A stretch of DNA of 64,000 nucleotides from Methylophilus sp. 5 (GTDB lineage: Bacteria; Pseudomonadota; Gammaproteobacteria; Burkholderiales; Methylophilaceae). The translations under genes were made by a program, and so were the position numbers. Shown one piece after another: positions 45,933 through 54,597 of the stretch (within the stretch, counting starts at the first letter, position 1; every line of letters starts with the position of its first letter). The notes below the pieces were generated by a model that saw only the letters and a list, made by a program, of their open reading frames with translations, had not been told where the DNA came from and did not search any database. The stretch covers positions 496,001 to 560,000 of the forward strand of contig NZ_KI911560.1 in NCBI RefSeq assembly GCF_000515275.1, given 5' to 3'.

Positions 45933-46367
45933 TTATTCTGCATAAGGATTAGCAAAGCCCAGCTTTTGCATGACCGCGATTTCCATCGCCTCCATCAGCT
46001 CGGCTTGCGCATCTACCTCGTGGTCATAGCCATGCAGATGCAACACGCCATGCACGGTCATGTGCGCATAATGGGCAAGTAACGGCTTGCCTTGCTCAAT
46101 AGCCTCTTTGGCCACCACAGGCGCACAAATCACAATATCCCCTATCAGCACCGGCTCTTCAGTTAACGGAAAAGTCAGCACATTGGTGGCGTAATTTTTA
46201 CCGCGATAGGCCGCATTTAACTGCTGGCCCTCTGCTGCATCCACAATACGGATGGTCAAGCTGGTATCTACCCGGAGTGCCGCGCGCACCCAGCGCTTGA
46301 ATTGTGCTAACTCAGGAATATCAGTCGCGTCTGAGGCCAGTTGCAGGGAAAAATCTAATGCGGGCAT
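45933..46367 (-). CDS. ybeY: Endoribonuclease YbeY (rRNA maturation)
   Basis: 144 residues. The zinc motif HMTVHGVLHLHGYDHE (H-x3-H-x5-H pattern) is intact, with NAAYRGKNYATNVLTFPL earlier. It processes the 16S rRNA 3' end and takes part in 70S quality control. In most proteobacteria it follows phoH (ybeZ) and miaB directly; here miaB-phoH is at 59255-61548, so the cluster is split. Confidence 0.95.
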   Translation of the reverse strand: MPALDFSLQLASDATDIPELAQFKRWVRAALRVDTSLTIRIVDAAEGQQLNAAYRGKNYATNVLTFPLTEEPVLIGDIVICAPVVAKEAIEQGKPLLAHYAHMTVHGVLHLHGYDHEVDAQAELMEAMEIAVMQKLGFANPYAE

Positions 46368-46431
46368 AACGTCAAGTTTTCTGTAGAATATCCGTCATTA
46401 TAGAAAGAAAACCCTTAAAGGAAACGGTGTG

Positions 46432-47214
46432 ATGACAAATCGCCCCAAGTTGGTGGTTGCCAATCGCAAAATGCATGGCAATTTGCCAGACAACCAGCAG
46501 TTCATGCAAAGCCTGTTGCAACAAACACGCCATCACCGCGCCCGCTATGCGGTGTGCCCGCCGCACCCTTATTTGTACCAAGCCCAGCAAGTGCTGCAAA
46601 ACAGCCATATTAGCTGGGGTGGACAAAACATGAGTCGTTATGAAAAAGGCGCCTACACAGGCTCAGTGTCACCACTCATGCTCAAAGAGTTTGGCTGCAC
46701 CTATGTGATTATTGGTCATTCTGAGCGGCGGCAGCGTGGCCATGACAGCGATGAAACCTGTGGTGAACGTTTTGAGGCAGCCTTAAAAGCCGGCCTGACG
46801 CCTATTTTGTGCATTGGTGAAACACTGGATGAATATGAACAGGGTGAAACCGACCTGGTGGTCGTGCGACAACTGAACCCGGTCATCGCACATGTCGGCA
46901 TTCAGGCTTTATCACAAGGCGTGATTGCCTATGAGCCAGTGTGGGCCATCGGCACTGGCAAAGCGGCTACACCGCAACATGCACAAGCCATATTGTCTTT
47001 TATCCGCGGCCATATTGAGTTACTCGATGCACAAGCAGCTGAAGAAACCACCTTGTTATATGGTGGCAGCATGAACCCTGGCAATGCTGCGCAGCTACTG
47101 AGCATGCCAGATATAGATGGCGGCCTGATTGGCGGCGCAGCACTGGTTGCAGAAGACTTTATCCGTATTTGCCAGATTGCCAACGAATTAACGCCACTCA
47201 AAAGCGCAGCCTGA
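46432..47214 (+). CDS. Triosephosphate isomerase (copy 2)
   Basis: 260 residues, the standard length. Catalytic residues are kept: VVANRKMHGN (Asn and Lys), [12 protein letters not shown] (His), [13 protein letters not shown] (Glu) and YGGSMNPGNA. The N-terminal motif has Arg where copy 1 has Trp (NRK versus NWK). It is clearly diverged from copy 1 at 23744-24574. AAAGGA precedes the ATG; a GTG one codon earlier is possible. It stands alone and ends in a good terminator. It could serve a separate pathway or growth state. Confidence 0.92.
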   Translation: MTNRPKLVVANRKMHGNLPDNQQFMQSLLQQTRHHRARYAVCPPHPYLYQAQQVLQNSHISWGGQNMSRYEKGAYTGSVSPLMLKEFGCTYVIIGHSERRQRGHDSDETCGERFEAALKAGLTPILCIGETLDEYEQGETDLVVVRQLNPVIAHVGIQALSQGVIAYEPVWAIGTGKAATPQHAQAILSFIRGHIELLDAQAAEETTLLYGGSMNPGNAAQLLSMPDIDGGLIGGAALVAEDFIRICQIANELTPLKSAA

Positions 47215-47252
47215 CAGGCAAGCCGCTTTCACCAGGGTGGCAGCACAAATAA

Positions 47253-47276
47253 AAAAGCCGACTTGCGTCGGCTTTT
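47253..47276. terminator. Terminator after second tpi gene
   Basis: AAAAGCCGAC-TTGC-GTCGGCTTTT, a perfect 10-bp stem 38 bp after the stop, usable in both directions and so also by the lipoprotein gene ending at 47363. Confidence 0.9.
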
Positions 47277-47362
47277 CTACATCTAAGCAAGCTTGGATTT
47301 TAAGTAAGTCCTAGATTTTAAGTAAACCAGGTTTAATTAAAACCAGATTACTAAAGTCTGAA

Positions 47363-47575
47363 TTACTTAGCTTCTTCAGCTGGAGCTTCAGCAGGTGCAG
47401 CTTCTGGAGCAGCTTCAGCAGGAGCAGCTTCAGCAGCAGGTGCCTCAGCTGGAGCTTCAGCAGCTGGAGCTTCAGCAGCAGGTGCCTCAGCAGCAGGCGC
47501 TTCTTCAGCTGGTTTTTCACCACAAGCAGTCAAAGCCAGAGCCAACAATGCAGCCAACAATGCAGAACGTGTCAT
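47363..47575 (-). CDS. Small Ala/Glu/Pro-repeat lipoprotein
   Basis: 70 residues. A lipoprotein signal (MTRSALLAALLALALTAC) is followed by GEKP and about nine APAEA/EAPAAEA repeats, ending PAEEAK. The repeats should be extended and negatively charged, perhaps a spacer in the periplasm. ATG at 47575 follows AAGGAAATAAAG; the longer upstream frame was rejected. Repeat number may vary between strains. No family assigned. Confidence 0.75.
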   Translation of the reverse strand: MTRSALLAALLALALTACGEKPAEEAPAAEAPAAEAPAAEAPAEAPAAEAAPAEAAPEAAPAEAPAEEAK

Positions 47576-47779
47576 CTTTATTTCCTTAGTATGTATGAGC
47601 AAAAAATTATGTACGGACAATCCCCTTGATGCAGAACCAGCCGAGTAAAAAAATTGTATCAGTAATTCATTAAAAAAAGAACGCACATTGTCTTAAAAAA
47701 CATGGATTTTTTTGCGTAACAACCACATCCAGCTGTTTTTTTGACAAAAACACCGGCAAATCATTTGCCATCAATGCAA

Positions 47780-48943
47780 TTAAGCCGCATTTTCAGCCAG
47801 ATGCACATAGCCCGACAAATACATCTGGTGCAACCAGGGCAACACGCTCACGACGGCAAACGCTTGGCATAACGCAGGCTCCAGCTGTCGACGATTGGCC
47901 AATAGATTCAATAATGGCGCGCCCTCAATCGCGACAGGCACGCTCTCACCATTGATAAAATACTGCCCTTGCCAATGCAGCATCTGCGTCTGCAAGTCCA
48001 TCACCACACCGTGCTGTGCCAGTCGCTGAGAAAATTTTTCCTGGCTGAGCTTACGATTAGGGGAAAAAACAACATAAGCCTTGGGCTCAGAAAAATACTT
48101 AGCCAGAAAAGGCCCTAATTGCGCAGGCTGCCAGGGCAGTCGACCCAGCATGTCTGCCACATTATTCACCATATTGGCATCCACCGCCGCCGCATCGACC
48201 ACTGGCTGCAAGTCGGGGTCGCGATACAACTCATCCGGCAAACCATCTTGACGGCAAGCATCCAGAAACTCTATCGCCAGCTCTCTGGCCGCAGGGGCGC
48301 GAAAACCAATCGAGTACGTCATGCAGTCGTCATCTTCAGCGATGCCCCAGTGCGCTACATTGGGCGGCAGGTAAAGCATATCACCAGGCTCCAGCACCCA
48401 CTCCTGCTCGCTGACAAAGTGCGACAGAATACGCAAAGGCGCGTCAGGGATCAGCCGTAAATCGGTTTGCTGGCTGATACGCCAGCGACGCTTGCCTGCG
48501 CCTTGCAGCAAAAAAACATCATAGCTATCAATATGCGGCCCGACACCGCCGCCAGTCGGGGCATAACTCACCATGACGTCATCCAGCCTGGCCGTTGGGA
48601 TAAAGTCAAAGTGGGTCAGCAAGTCCTGTGCTTCAGGCAAAACATGGTTCATACCCTGCACCAGTAAGGTCCAATGTTGCGCAGGCAAGGCGGTAAAGTC
48701 GTCATCCTCAAAAGGGCCTTGCGTCACTTGCCAGCCATCTCCAGCCTCTGCGCGCGCTGGGTCAAACTGTATCAATCTGGCAGGTACCTCGGCATCACAC
48801 GCCAATCCGGCCAGTTCTTCAGGATTGAGCAAGCCTTGAAAACCTGGCATGGCGCCGCGAATCAACAAAGGTTTTTTTTGCCAGTATTCCGCCATGAACT
48901 GGGTGGGCGTCAAGCCATTGAGTAGGGTGAGTGCTTGTTGCAT
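47780..48943 (-). CDS. Ribosomal protein L16 arginine hydroxylase-like (RoxA/YcfD)
   Basis: 387 residues, JmjC/cupin oxygenase. The metal triad is in GGGVGPHIDSYDVFLLQG (His-x-Asp) and LPPNVAHWGIAEDDDC (His). The N-terminus reads FMAEYWQKKPLLIRGAMPGF, as in YcfD-type proteins. With Fe(II) and 2-oxoglutarate this group hydroxylates an arginine of L16. A winged-helix C-terminal domain follows. It lies 8 bp after a lipoprotein gene on the same strand. Confidence 0.88.
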   Translation of the reverse strand: MQQALTLLNGLTPTQFMAEYWQKKPLLIRGAMPGFQGLLNPEELAGLACDAEVPARLIQFDPARAEAGDGWQVTQGPFEDDDFTALPAQHWTLLVQGMNHVLPEAQDLLTHFDFIPTARLDDVMVSYAPTGGGVGPHIDSYDVFLLQGAGKRRWRISQQTDLRLIPDAPLRILSHFVSEQEWVLEPGDMLYLPPNVAHWGIAEDDDCMTYSIGFRAPAARELAIEFLDACRQDGLPDELYRDPDLQPVVDAAAVDANMVNNVADMLGRLPWQPAQLGPFLAKYFSEPKAYVVFSPNRKLSQEKFSQRLAQHGVVMDLQTQMLHWQGQYFINGESVPVAIEGAPLLNLLANRRQLEPALCQAFAVVSVLPWLHQMYLSGYVHLAENAA

Positions 48944-48951
48944 GATTAAAT

Positions 48952-49689
48952 TTATCTAAAAGGGAGAAAAGGCGCTGCTGTGATACTTTGTGTCAGGCGC
49001 GAAATAAAGCGTTGTGATTTTTCTGCCAGCGTCAGTGCCAGTAAATCGCTGCGGGCAATCAGCTTGCTGAACTCCCGCTCAAAGCTCAGATTTTGTACCT
49101 CGCCAGGCAGGCTATTGGTTAATAGCAATAACTCGCCTTGGGCATTTTTGGCATTGGTTAGCTTCCATACTGCAATTTCAATATTTCTGGCCGCATTATA
49201 TAAGTTTTGTGGCTCTATGCTGTCAGTGAGGAAAAAGGCCGATTTATTGCCATGCGCCCTAAACAACATCGACTGTATGCCAACCACCAGCGCCAATACG
49301 CGGTCTCCGCTATATTGCGCGTTGAGTGCGAGTTTAATCGCGGCAGTATCTTGCGCGCCAGCCAGAGCCTCAAACTGCCAGTGATGCACACTGCCCTGTT
49401 CAAACACATAGCTGGCAATTTGCTCAGGCGACCCCAAGCCTGACTTTTGTGCCTCGGCCGGGTTACGTTTGTACATCTTGAGCATGAGCAAGCGCAAGGT
49501 GCTGACATTCTCGCTATACTCAATATCCGCCAGGCGATCGAGGTCAGTTTTGGCCAATTGATGCAAGGTATTACGGTCTTGTCGCACAGGCACCGGGCGC
49601 CCGTTGGGTGAGTCCACATAGCCGCCATCCGGTGTGGTGCTGCATCCGGCCAGCAGTAAGATCATCATACGCCAGCCGCAACACCTCAT
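48952..49689 (-). CDS. Unrecognised lipoprotein
   Basis: 245 residues. Lipobox LLLAGC near residue 16 after a short signal, then STTPDGGYVDSPNGRPVPVRQDRN. The mature part is mostly helical (LADIEYSENVSTLRLLMLKMYKRNPAEA..., ALVVGIQSMLFRAHGNKSAFFLTDSIEPQ). No catalytic motif seen; family not recognised. The start overlaps the phoR stop by 4 bp (ATGA), so it is translated with phoR and may be under PhoB control. Confidence 0.72.
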   Translation of the reverse strand: MRCCGWRMMILLLAGCSTTPDGGYVDSPNGRPVPVRQDRNTLHQLAKTDLDRLADIEYSENVSTLRLLMLKMYKRNPAEAQKSGLGSPEQIASYVFEQGSVHHWQFEALAGAQDTAAIKLALNAQYSGDRVLALVVGIQSMLFRAHGNKSAFFLTDSIEPQNLYNAARNIEIAVWKLTNAKNAQGELLLLTNSLPGEVQNLSFEREFSKLIARSDLLALTLAEKSQRFISRLTQSITAAPFLPFR

Positions 49690-50984
49690 GCAGGCAATAC
49701 CCGCTGGGCTGGGAACACAATCTGGAAACGGCTACCTTGCCCAGGCTCACTCTCAACCTGCAAGCTGGCCTGATGATGATGCAAAATATGCTTGACGATG
49801 GACAGGCCTAGCCCGGTGCCACCGGTATCCCGGCTACGGCCACTGTCTACCCGGTAAAAGCGTTCTGTCAGTCGTGGCAAATGCTGCGACTCGATACCGA
49901 TACCGGTATCCTGCACACTAAACACGACATCTTCGCCGCGCATCTGCCAGTAAATATCAATCTTGCCTTGCGACGGGGTATAGCGCACCGCATTGCTGGT
50001 CAGGTTGCTCAAGGCACTCAATAACTCATTGTAACTACCGCGCAGATTGACTTCTGTCTCCATGTGCAAGGTCACCGTATGTTGCCCCTGGCTCAGCGCT
50101 TGTGCATCCTTTTGCAACTGCTTGAGCAAGGCCGGCATGGCGATATCGGTTTCATCTTTAAGCACGACATTATTTTCCAGGCGCGACAAGGTCAGCAAGT
50201 CTTCAATAATGCGGCGCATGCGCGTCGTTTGCGATTGCATCATGTCAAAATAAGGCTGGATATCGGGTGAGACTTCGCCTTGCATGTCACTGATGGTTTC
50301 GAGAAAGCCGCCGATAACCGTGAGTGGTGTGCGCAACTCATGCGAGACATTGGCAATAAAGTCACGGCGCATGACCTCGGTTTTTTCAATCGCAGACACA
50401 TCGCGGCAAATGAGCAGGCGTTGCTTGCTGGCAAATGGAATAATCTGTAATTCGAGTGTCACATCCGGGCTGCGCCAGGACTTAAGCTTGAGCGGCTCGC
50501 TGTAGTTTTCAGCCTGTAAATACTCGACAAACTCAGCTTGTCGCAGCAAGTAATAAATGGGCTGATTTTCATCATGATGCCGCTTTAACCCCAGCCGCTG
50601 AATCGCCGGTTCGTTAAACCATTCAATTTCGTTGCGGTTATTAAGTACCACCACGCCGTCCGGTAACGCGCTGGTGGCGTGCCGCAATCGCTCTAGCGTA
50701 CTACTAAGCTGGCTTTGGCTGCGCGAGTGACGGCGCATCTCATGATAAAGGTTAGCAAAGATGTCTTCCCAGATGCCTTTGCCATTTGGCATAAAGTTAA
50801 GGCTGGGTTTGAGCGCCCACTGATACAAGCGGTGAATCCAGTAGAGATGCGTGGCAAGATAGGCCAACACACCAGCCATCAACAATAACCAGGCAGTCTC
50901 TGCACTGGTGAACCAGCCAACCATCAGGCAGAAAAATGCCCAAAACAGCAGACTCCAGAACGCTTTCCAACGAATATCTTGCAC
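49686..50984 (-). CDS. phoR: Phosphate-regulon sensor histidine kinase PhoR
   Basis: 432 residues. Two N-terminal membrane segments (about 8-25 and 30-47), a PAS domain (SALPDGVVVLNNRNEIEWFNEPAIQRLGL), HisKA ANVSHELRTPLTVIGG near residue 212, then HATPase motifs SNLTSNAVRYTPSQG and DTGIGIESQHLPRLTERFYRVD. The small membrane part without a periplasmic domain is typical of PhoR. The start is GTG; an in-frame TAG two codons before leaves no alternative. No phoB is adjacent. A perfect PHO box lies upstream. Confidence 0.92.
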   Translation of the reverse strand: MQDIRWKAFWSLLFWAFFCLMVGWFTSAETAWLLLMAGVLAYLATHLYWIHRLYQWALKPSLNFMPNGKGIWEDIFANLYHEMRRHSRSQSQLSSTLERLRHATSALPDGVVVLNNRNEIEWFNEPAIQRLGLKRHHDENQPIYYLLRQAEFVEYLQAENYSEPLKLKSWRSPDVTLELQIIPFASKQRLLICRDVSAIEKTEVMRRDFIANVSHELRTPLTVIGGFLETISDMQGEVSPDIQPYFDMMQSQTTRMRRIIEDLLTLSRLENNVVLKDETDIAMPALLKQLQKDAQALSQGQHTVTLHMETEVNLRGSYNELLSALSNLTSNAVRYTPSQGKIDIYWQMRGEDVVFSVQDTGIGIESQHLPRLTERFYRVDSGRSRDTGGTGLGLSIVKHILHHHQASLQVESEPGQGSRFQIVFPAQRVLPA

Positions 50985-51040
50985 AAGCTATTCTCAACAC
51001 ATCAATGTCGGCGATTATACGACACATCTGTGCGCAGGCA

Positions 51041-51058
51041 ATGACAGCATGATGACAG
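51041..51058 (-). promoter_or_regulatory. Perfect PHO box upstream of phoR
   Basis: Minus strand CTGTCATCATGCTGTCAT: both halves are exact CTGTCAT repeats at the 11-bp period of PhoB sites, 57 bp before the phoR start. It implies that a PhoB encoded elsewhere controls this operon. Confidence 0.88.
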
Positions 51059-51081
51059 CTGCCTAGGCGCGCATAGTCAGG

Positions 51082-52173
51082 CTACTCAGCCATGACCGGC
51101 GCACTTCTGGCATAAGGTTTGGCCAGTGGTTCACCCACAAACACACCTTGCATAGGCCATTTCACACTTTTCCAATAGGCCTCAATCAAAGTTTCACCTG
51201 AGAGGTAATGCGCCATGATAATTTGCGGATGAGGAAACTTTTGCCAGTAGTTGCATGGCTCTGAAACGGTGCCATAACTACCGGTGACACCAGCATCCAG
51301 CCAGCGCGATGCTGGCATCTGGGCATTGTAACTCGCCAGCACGCCACCGCTTGAGGTCAGGTGATCTGCAATTGCACCTGGCAAATAGGTATTCGTTAAC
51401 ATAAAGTCGACCTGCTTTTGCCCGGTAAAATAAAACATGACCGAGCCCTGATTTTCAATCGACTCCTGACTCAGGGTATGCAAGGTGAGCTTTTTGGATT
51501 TGATGGTCATGCCATCTTGCGGAAAAAACGGCTCACGCGGCTTGGAGCGCGCCACATCGCGCGTTTTAAGAAAATAACCATCGGCGTCATTTAAACTAAA
51601 TTCGCTCAACACACCGCGGTCAATCAACGCCTTGGCGGCGTCTACACTGTTAATCGGCAATAACATGGATAACCGAACATGATGGTCTGCCCATGGTCGT
51701 AATGACGGGCTGTTAAAGTAAGGGCTATCACGGCCGGGGTCGCAGGTTTTGCGGCACTGGTTCAAGTCCAGTCCCAGGGTCAGCGCGCTGGTAATACTGT
51801 TGCACTGCACGGCAAACGGCGTGCGCCACACGAGTAACAACACTTGCTGATTGCCAAGCCTGGCGTCCAATTGTGCTTTTAAAGCCTCAAACTCAGGCAC
51901 AGTCAGCGCATCCTTGGCATGCCTCGGTAACTCCACCCCAATCAGGTTTTCTGCAGGCACTTGTCTCGCCTGCAAGTAATAGCGGGCGACTTCTTCACTC
52001 TGCGCATCATTGACGTTGTAAATCACCGCCACATCTTCGGGCTTTAATAACGAAGGCCGCAGCGGAATTTTTTTACTGACATCGACAGCGCCAGCCATCG
52101 CGTTTGTCGCCAAGAATATCAAGCACAACACACCCAAAAAAATCATTTGTCCCAAACGCTGACCAACACCCAT
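51082..52173 (-). CDS. TIGR03790 family protein
   Basis: 363 residues. A hydrophobic N-terminus (MIFLGVLCLIFLATNAMAG) is a signal peptide. DVAVIYNVNDAQSEEVARYYLQARQVPAENLIGVELP near residue 50 matches the TIGR03790 opening. The function is unknown, but from memory the family occurs almost only in genomes with an exosortase. ATG at 52173 is chosen with GGAG 10 bp before; an ATG ten codons later is an alternative. Monocistronic, divergent from an SDR gene. Confidence 0.82.
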   Translation of the reverse strand: MGVGQRLGQMIFLGVLCLIFLATNAMAGAVDVSKKIPLRPSLLKPEDVAVIYNVNDAQSEEVARYYLQARQVPAENLIGVELPRHAKDALTVPEFEALKAQLDARLGNQQVLLLVWRTPFAVQCNSITSALTLGLDLNQCRKTCDPGRDSPYFNSPSLRPWADHHVRLSMLLPINSVDAAKALIDRGVLSEFSLNDADGYFLKTRDVARSKPREPFFPQDGMTIKSKKLTLHTLSQESIENQGSVMFYFTGQKQVDFMLTNTYLPGAIADHLTSSGGVLASYNAQMPASRWLDAGVTGSYGTVSEPCNYWQKFPHPQIIMAHYLSGETLIEAYWKSVKWPMQGVFVGEPLAKPYARSAPVMAE

Positions 52174-52280
52174 GCACTCAACACTCCATAGCGATTGCAA
52201 ACATACTACTCTGGCAAACAAACCAGCGTAAAATTCAATCATATCTCAGATTCAATTTTTTGAAGAAAACGAGGCAAATA

Positions 52281-52973
52281 ATGACGACACAAACGATATT
52301 AATCACCGGCGCTAACCGTGGCATTGGGCTGGAATACGTTAAACAATATGCTGAAAGCGGCCAGCAGGTTTACGCCACCGTGCGCGACCTAGCCAAGGCA
52401 ACAGCATTGCAGCAATTGGCTGCCAAACACACGAACATCCAGGTATTGGCGTTGGATGTAGGCGATGTGAGCGCGATTCGCGATCTGGCGGGGCAGTTAT
52501 CGGCACTGACGATAGATATTTTAATCAGCAATGCGGGCACTTATCCTGACAGCGCCTTCGGTAAAACCGACCCGCAAGTCTGGCTGCAGGCATTTCAGGT
52601 CAACACACTCACCACGTACTACTTGGCCGAAGCCTTTTTACCGCAACTACGGCGCGCCAGTCAGGCGAAATTAATCGCCATGACCAGCAAAATGGGTAGC
52701 ATAGAAGACAATGGCAGCGGGGGAGAATATATTTACCGCAGCAGCAAAACTGCCTTGAATATGGTGGTCAAGAGCTTGGCGCTGGATCTGCGTGAGTTTA
52801 ATATTGCCGTCGCAGCCCTGCACCCGGGCTGGGTGCGTACAGACATGGGTGGGCCGAACGGATTGATTGATGCGGAAACCAGTGTGCGTGGGTTACGGCA
52901 GGTGATTGAGGGGTTAAGCAGTGCGCAATCGGGGGAGTTTATAGCCTATGACGGGAAGAGGATTCCTTGGTGA
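52281..52973 (+). CDS. Short-chain dehydrogenase/reductase
   Basis: 230 residues. Cofactor motif ILITGANRGIGLEYVKQ at the N-terminus (TGxxxGIG), DILISNAGTYP near residue 83 (NAG), and the active site Ser (IAMTSKMGS) with Tyr-x3-Lys in YIYRSSKTALNM near 152. It resembles the sniffer/carbonyl-reductase type of SDR; the substrate is unknown. ATG at 52281 follows GAGGCAAATA; an earlier frame overlapping the divergent gene was rejected. Confidence 0.88.
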   Translation: MTTQTILITGANRGIGLEYVKQYAESGQQVYATVRDLAKATALQQLAAKHTNIQVLALDVGDVSAIRDLAGQLSALTIDILISNAGTYPDSAFGKTDPQVWLQAFQVNTLTTYYLAEAFLPQLRRASQAKLIAMTSKMGSIEDNGSGGEYIYRSSKTALNMVVKSLALDLREFNIAVAALHPGWVRTDMGGPNGLIDAETSVRGLRQVIEGLSSAQSGEFIAYDGKRIPW

Positions 52974-53004
52974 TGGGTTGTGAGTGGCAACTCGTAGCAT
53001 TGCC

Positions 53005-53297
53005 TTTCGCCTATAGGCGAGTTACTTTTCTTTGCTTGTAGCAGTCTTGGTTTGTGGAGATATCTATTTCGCCTTTACGGCGACCATTCTTTCTTATGCT
53101 TGTCCATAAGAAAGAAGGCAAAGAACAAGACACCCCAGCTTCCGCTTGATTCCTGTGCTACTCGACTTGTCGGGCGTCAATCAAAAACTCGTCCTGACAA
53201 GCCACACACAACGTGGCTTGTTGCGGGACTCAAACAGTTGATTGCCGACTGCCCCCGCCAATCCTGCGTTGCTCGGCGCGGCAGATGGGGACCCCAA
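53005..53297. repeat. Half copy of the long palindromic element, inverted (copy 4)
   Basis: About 293 bp matching the reverse complement of the right arms of copies 1 and 3. It opens TTTCGCC-TATA-GGCGAGTTAC, includes the extra module CATTCTTTCTTATGCTTGTC also seen in copy 3, a hairpin CAAGCCAC/GTGGCTTG, and ends near GATGGGGACCCC. The other half is absent. It occupies most of the 391-bp gap between the SDR gene and the GNAT gene; nothing else is seen there. Confidence 0.82.
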
Positions 53298-53364
53298 AGC
53301 AGCGCCAACCGACAGAGCGCTAAAACAATCCTATAAAACTCAAATTCCCTTTATCAGCGGCCAA

Positions 53365-54510
53365 TTAAGCCTTGTAAGGACTACGCTCCTCCAGCTCATC
53401 CACATAGTCTTGCATGGTGCTGGCTTCGCGAACCAAAAAGCGTGCCACGCTCTGGTGAAAATCCGGGTGGCTTAGCCAGTGATAGGAGCAGGTCGTGTAA
53501 GGGGTGAAACCGCGTGCCAGTTTGTGTACGCCTTGCGCGCCACCTTCAAAATAGCGGATACCCTGGCTGATACAAAACTGTTGCGGCTGGTAGTAACACA
53601 ACTCGAAATGCAGGCACGAAATATCGCGCAGGCTGCCCCAATAACGGCCATACAAGGTGTCATTACCCCAAATACAGACACTGGCGGCGACATCTTCACC
53701 ATCTTGTGCAGCAATAAACAGCCTAAATTGTTCAGGCATGTCACGGCTGATTTGTTCAAAAAATGCCAATGACAAATAAGGGCTACTGCCGTGCCGGTGA
53801 TAGGTATTGCAATAGCATTGATAAAACAAAGCGAGTTCGGCCGGGCTGATGTCATGCCCGCTCAGTACGCGGCAATGCACCCCTTGCTGGGCGACCTTGT
53901 TGCGCTCCTGACGTATCTTTTTACGCTTGTCGCGGCTGAGCGCGGCTAAAAAAGCCTCCCAATCGGCGTAACCAGGGTTTTCCCAGCGAAACTGCACGCC
54001 GTGTCGGCGCAAGCCGTCTGCTTCGGCGCATGCATCTGCCGAAATGGTATCCGGGAACAGCACATGCAGCCCGGACCATGCCTGTTCCCGACAGACCTCA
54101 CGCATCTGCAACAACATCGCCTTTGCCAGCGCCTGTGGTTCAGGGCAATCAGGGTGAATTAACAGCCGCGGCCCGGTGACCGGCGAAAAAGGAATGGCGG
54201 CAATCAGCTTGGGATAATATTGGCCGCCTGCCTGCTCGTACGCCTCTGCCCATGACCAATCAAACACATATTCGCCATAAGAGTGTGTTTTTACATAACA
54301 AGGCGCGGCAGCTACTAATTGCTCGCCCTCAAACACCGTTAAGTGATAGGGAATCCAGCCAGTGTGGTGATCGACCGCGACGGATAATTCAAATGCGCGC
54401 AAAAACCGGTAATCCAGCATAGGATGAGCGCCAGCCAAGGCTTGCCAGTCGGCAGCGGCAATCTCTTGCAAGCCGCGATGCCACACAAACGATAATTGAC
54501 TGATGCCCAT
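53365..54510 (-). CDS. GNAT/FemAB-like acyltransferase (DUF482 family)
   Basis: 381 residues. The N-terminal part reads LDYRFLRAFELSVAVDHHTGWIPYHLTVFEGEQLVAAAPCYVKTHSYGEYVFDWSWAEAY, the DUF482 opening, and the C-terminal part has RYFEGGAQGVHKLARGFTPYTTCSYHWL. Two GNAT-like halves are expected. It probably moves an acyl or amino-acyl group, perhaps in cell-wall or glycan modification; the substrate is unknown. Its C-terminus lies 68 bp from the half repeat. Confidence 0.85.
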   Translation of the reverse strand: MGISQLSFVWHRGLQEIAAADWQALAGAHPMLDYRFLRAFELSVAVDHHTGWIPYHLTVFEGEQLVAAAPCYVKTHSYGEYVFDWSWAEAYEQAGGQYYPKLIAAIPFSPVTGPRLLIHPDCPEPQALAKAMLLQMREVCREQAWSGLHVLFPDTISADACAEADGLRRHGVQFRWENPGYADWEAFLAALSRDKRKKIRQERNKVAQQGVHCRVLSGHDISPAELALFYQCYCNTYHRHGSSPYLSLAFFEQISRDMPEQFRLFIAAQDGEDVAASVCIWGNDTLYGRYWGSLRDISCLHFELCYYQPQQFCISQGIRYFEGGAQGVHKLARGFTPYTTCSYHWLSHPDFHQSVARFLVREASTMQDYVDELEERSPYKA

Positions 54511-54597
54511 GCGGACTTAACTAGCAATCAGGGATTAAATTAGGGAGCAAACATGCCGGAGCTAAAGGTTGGCATGCATGAGGCATAGAACAGCAGC

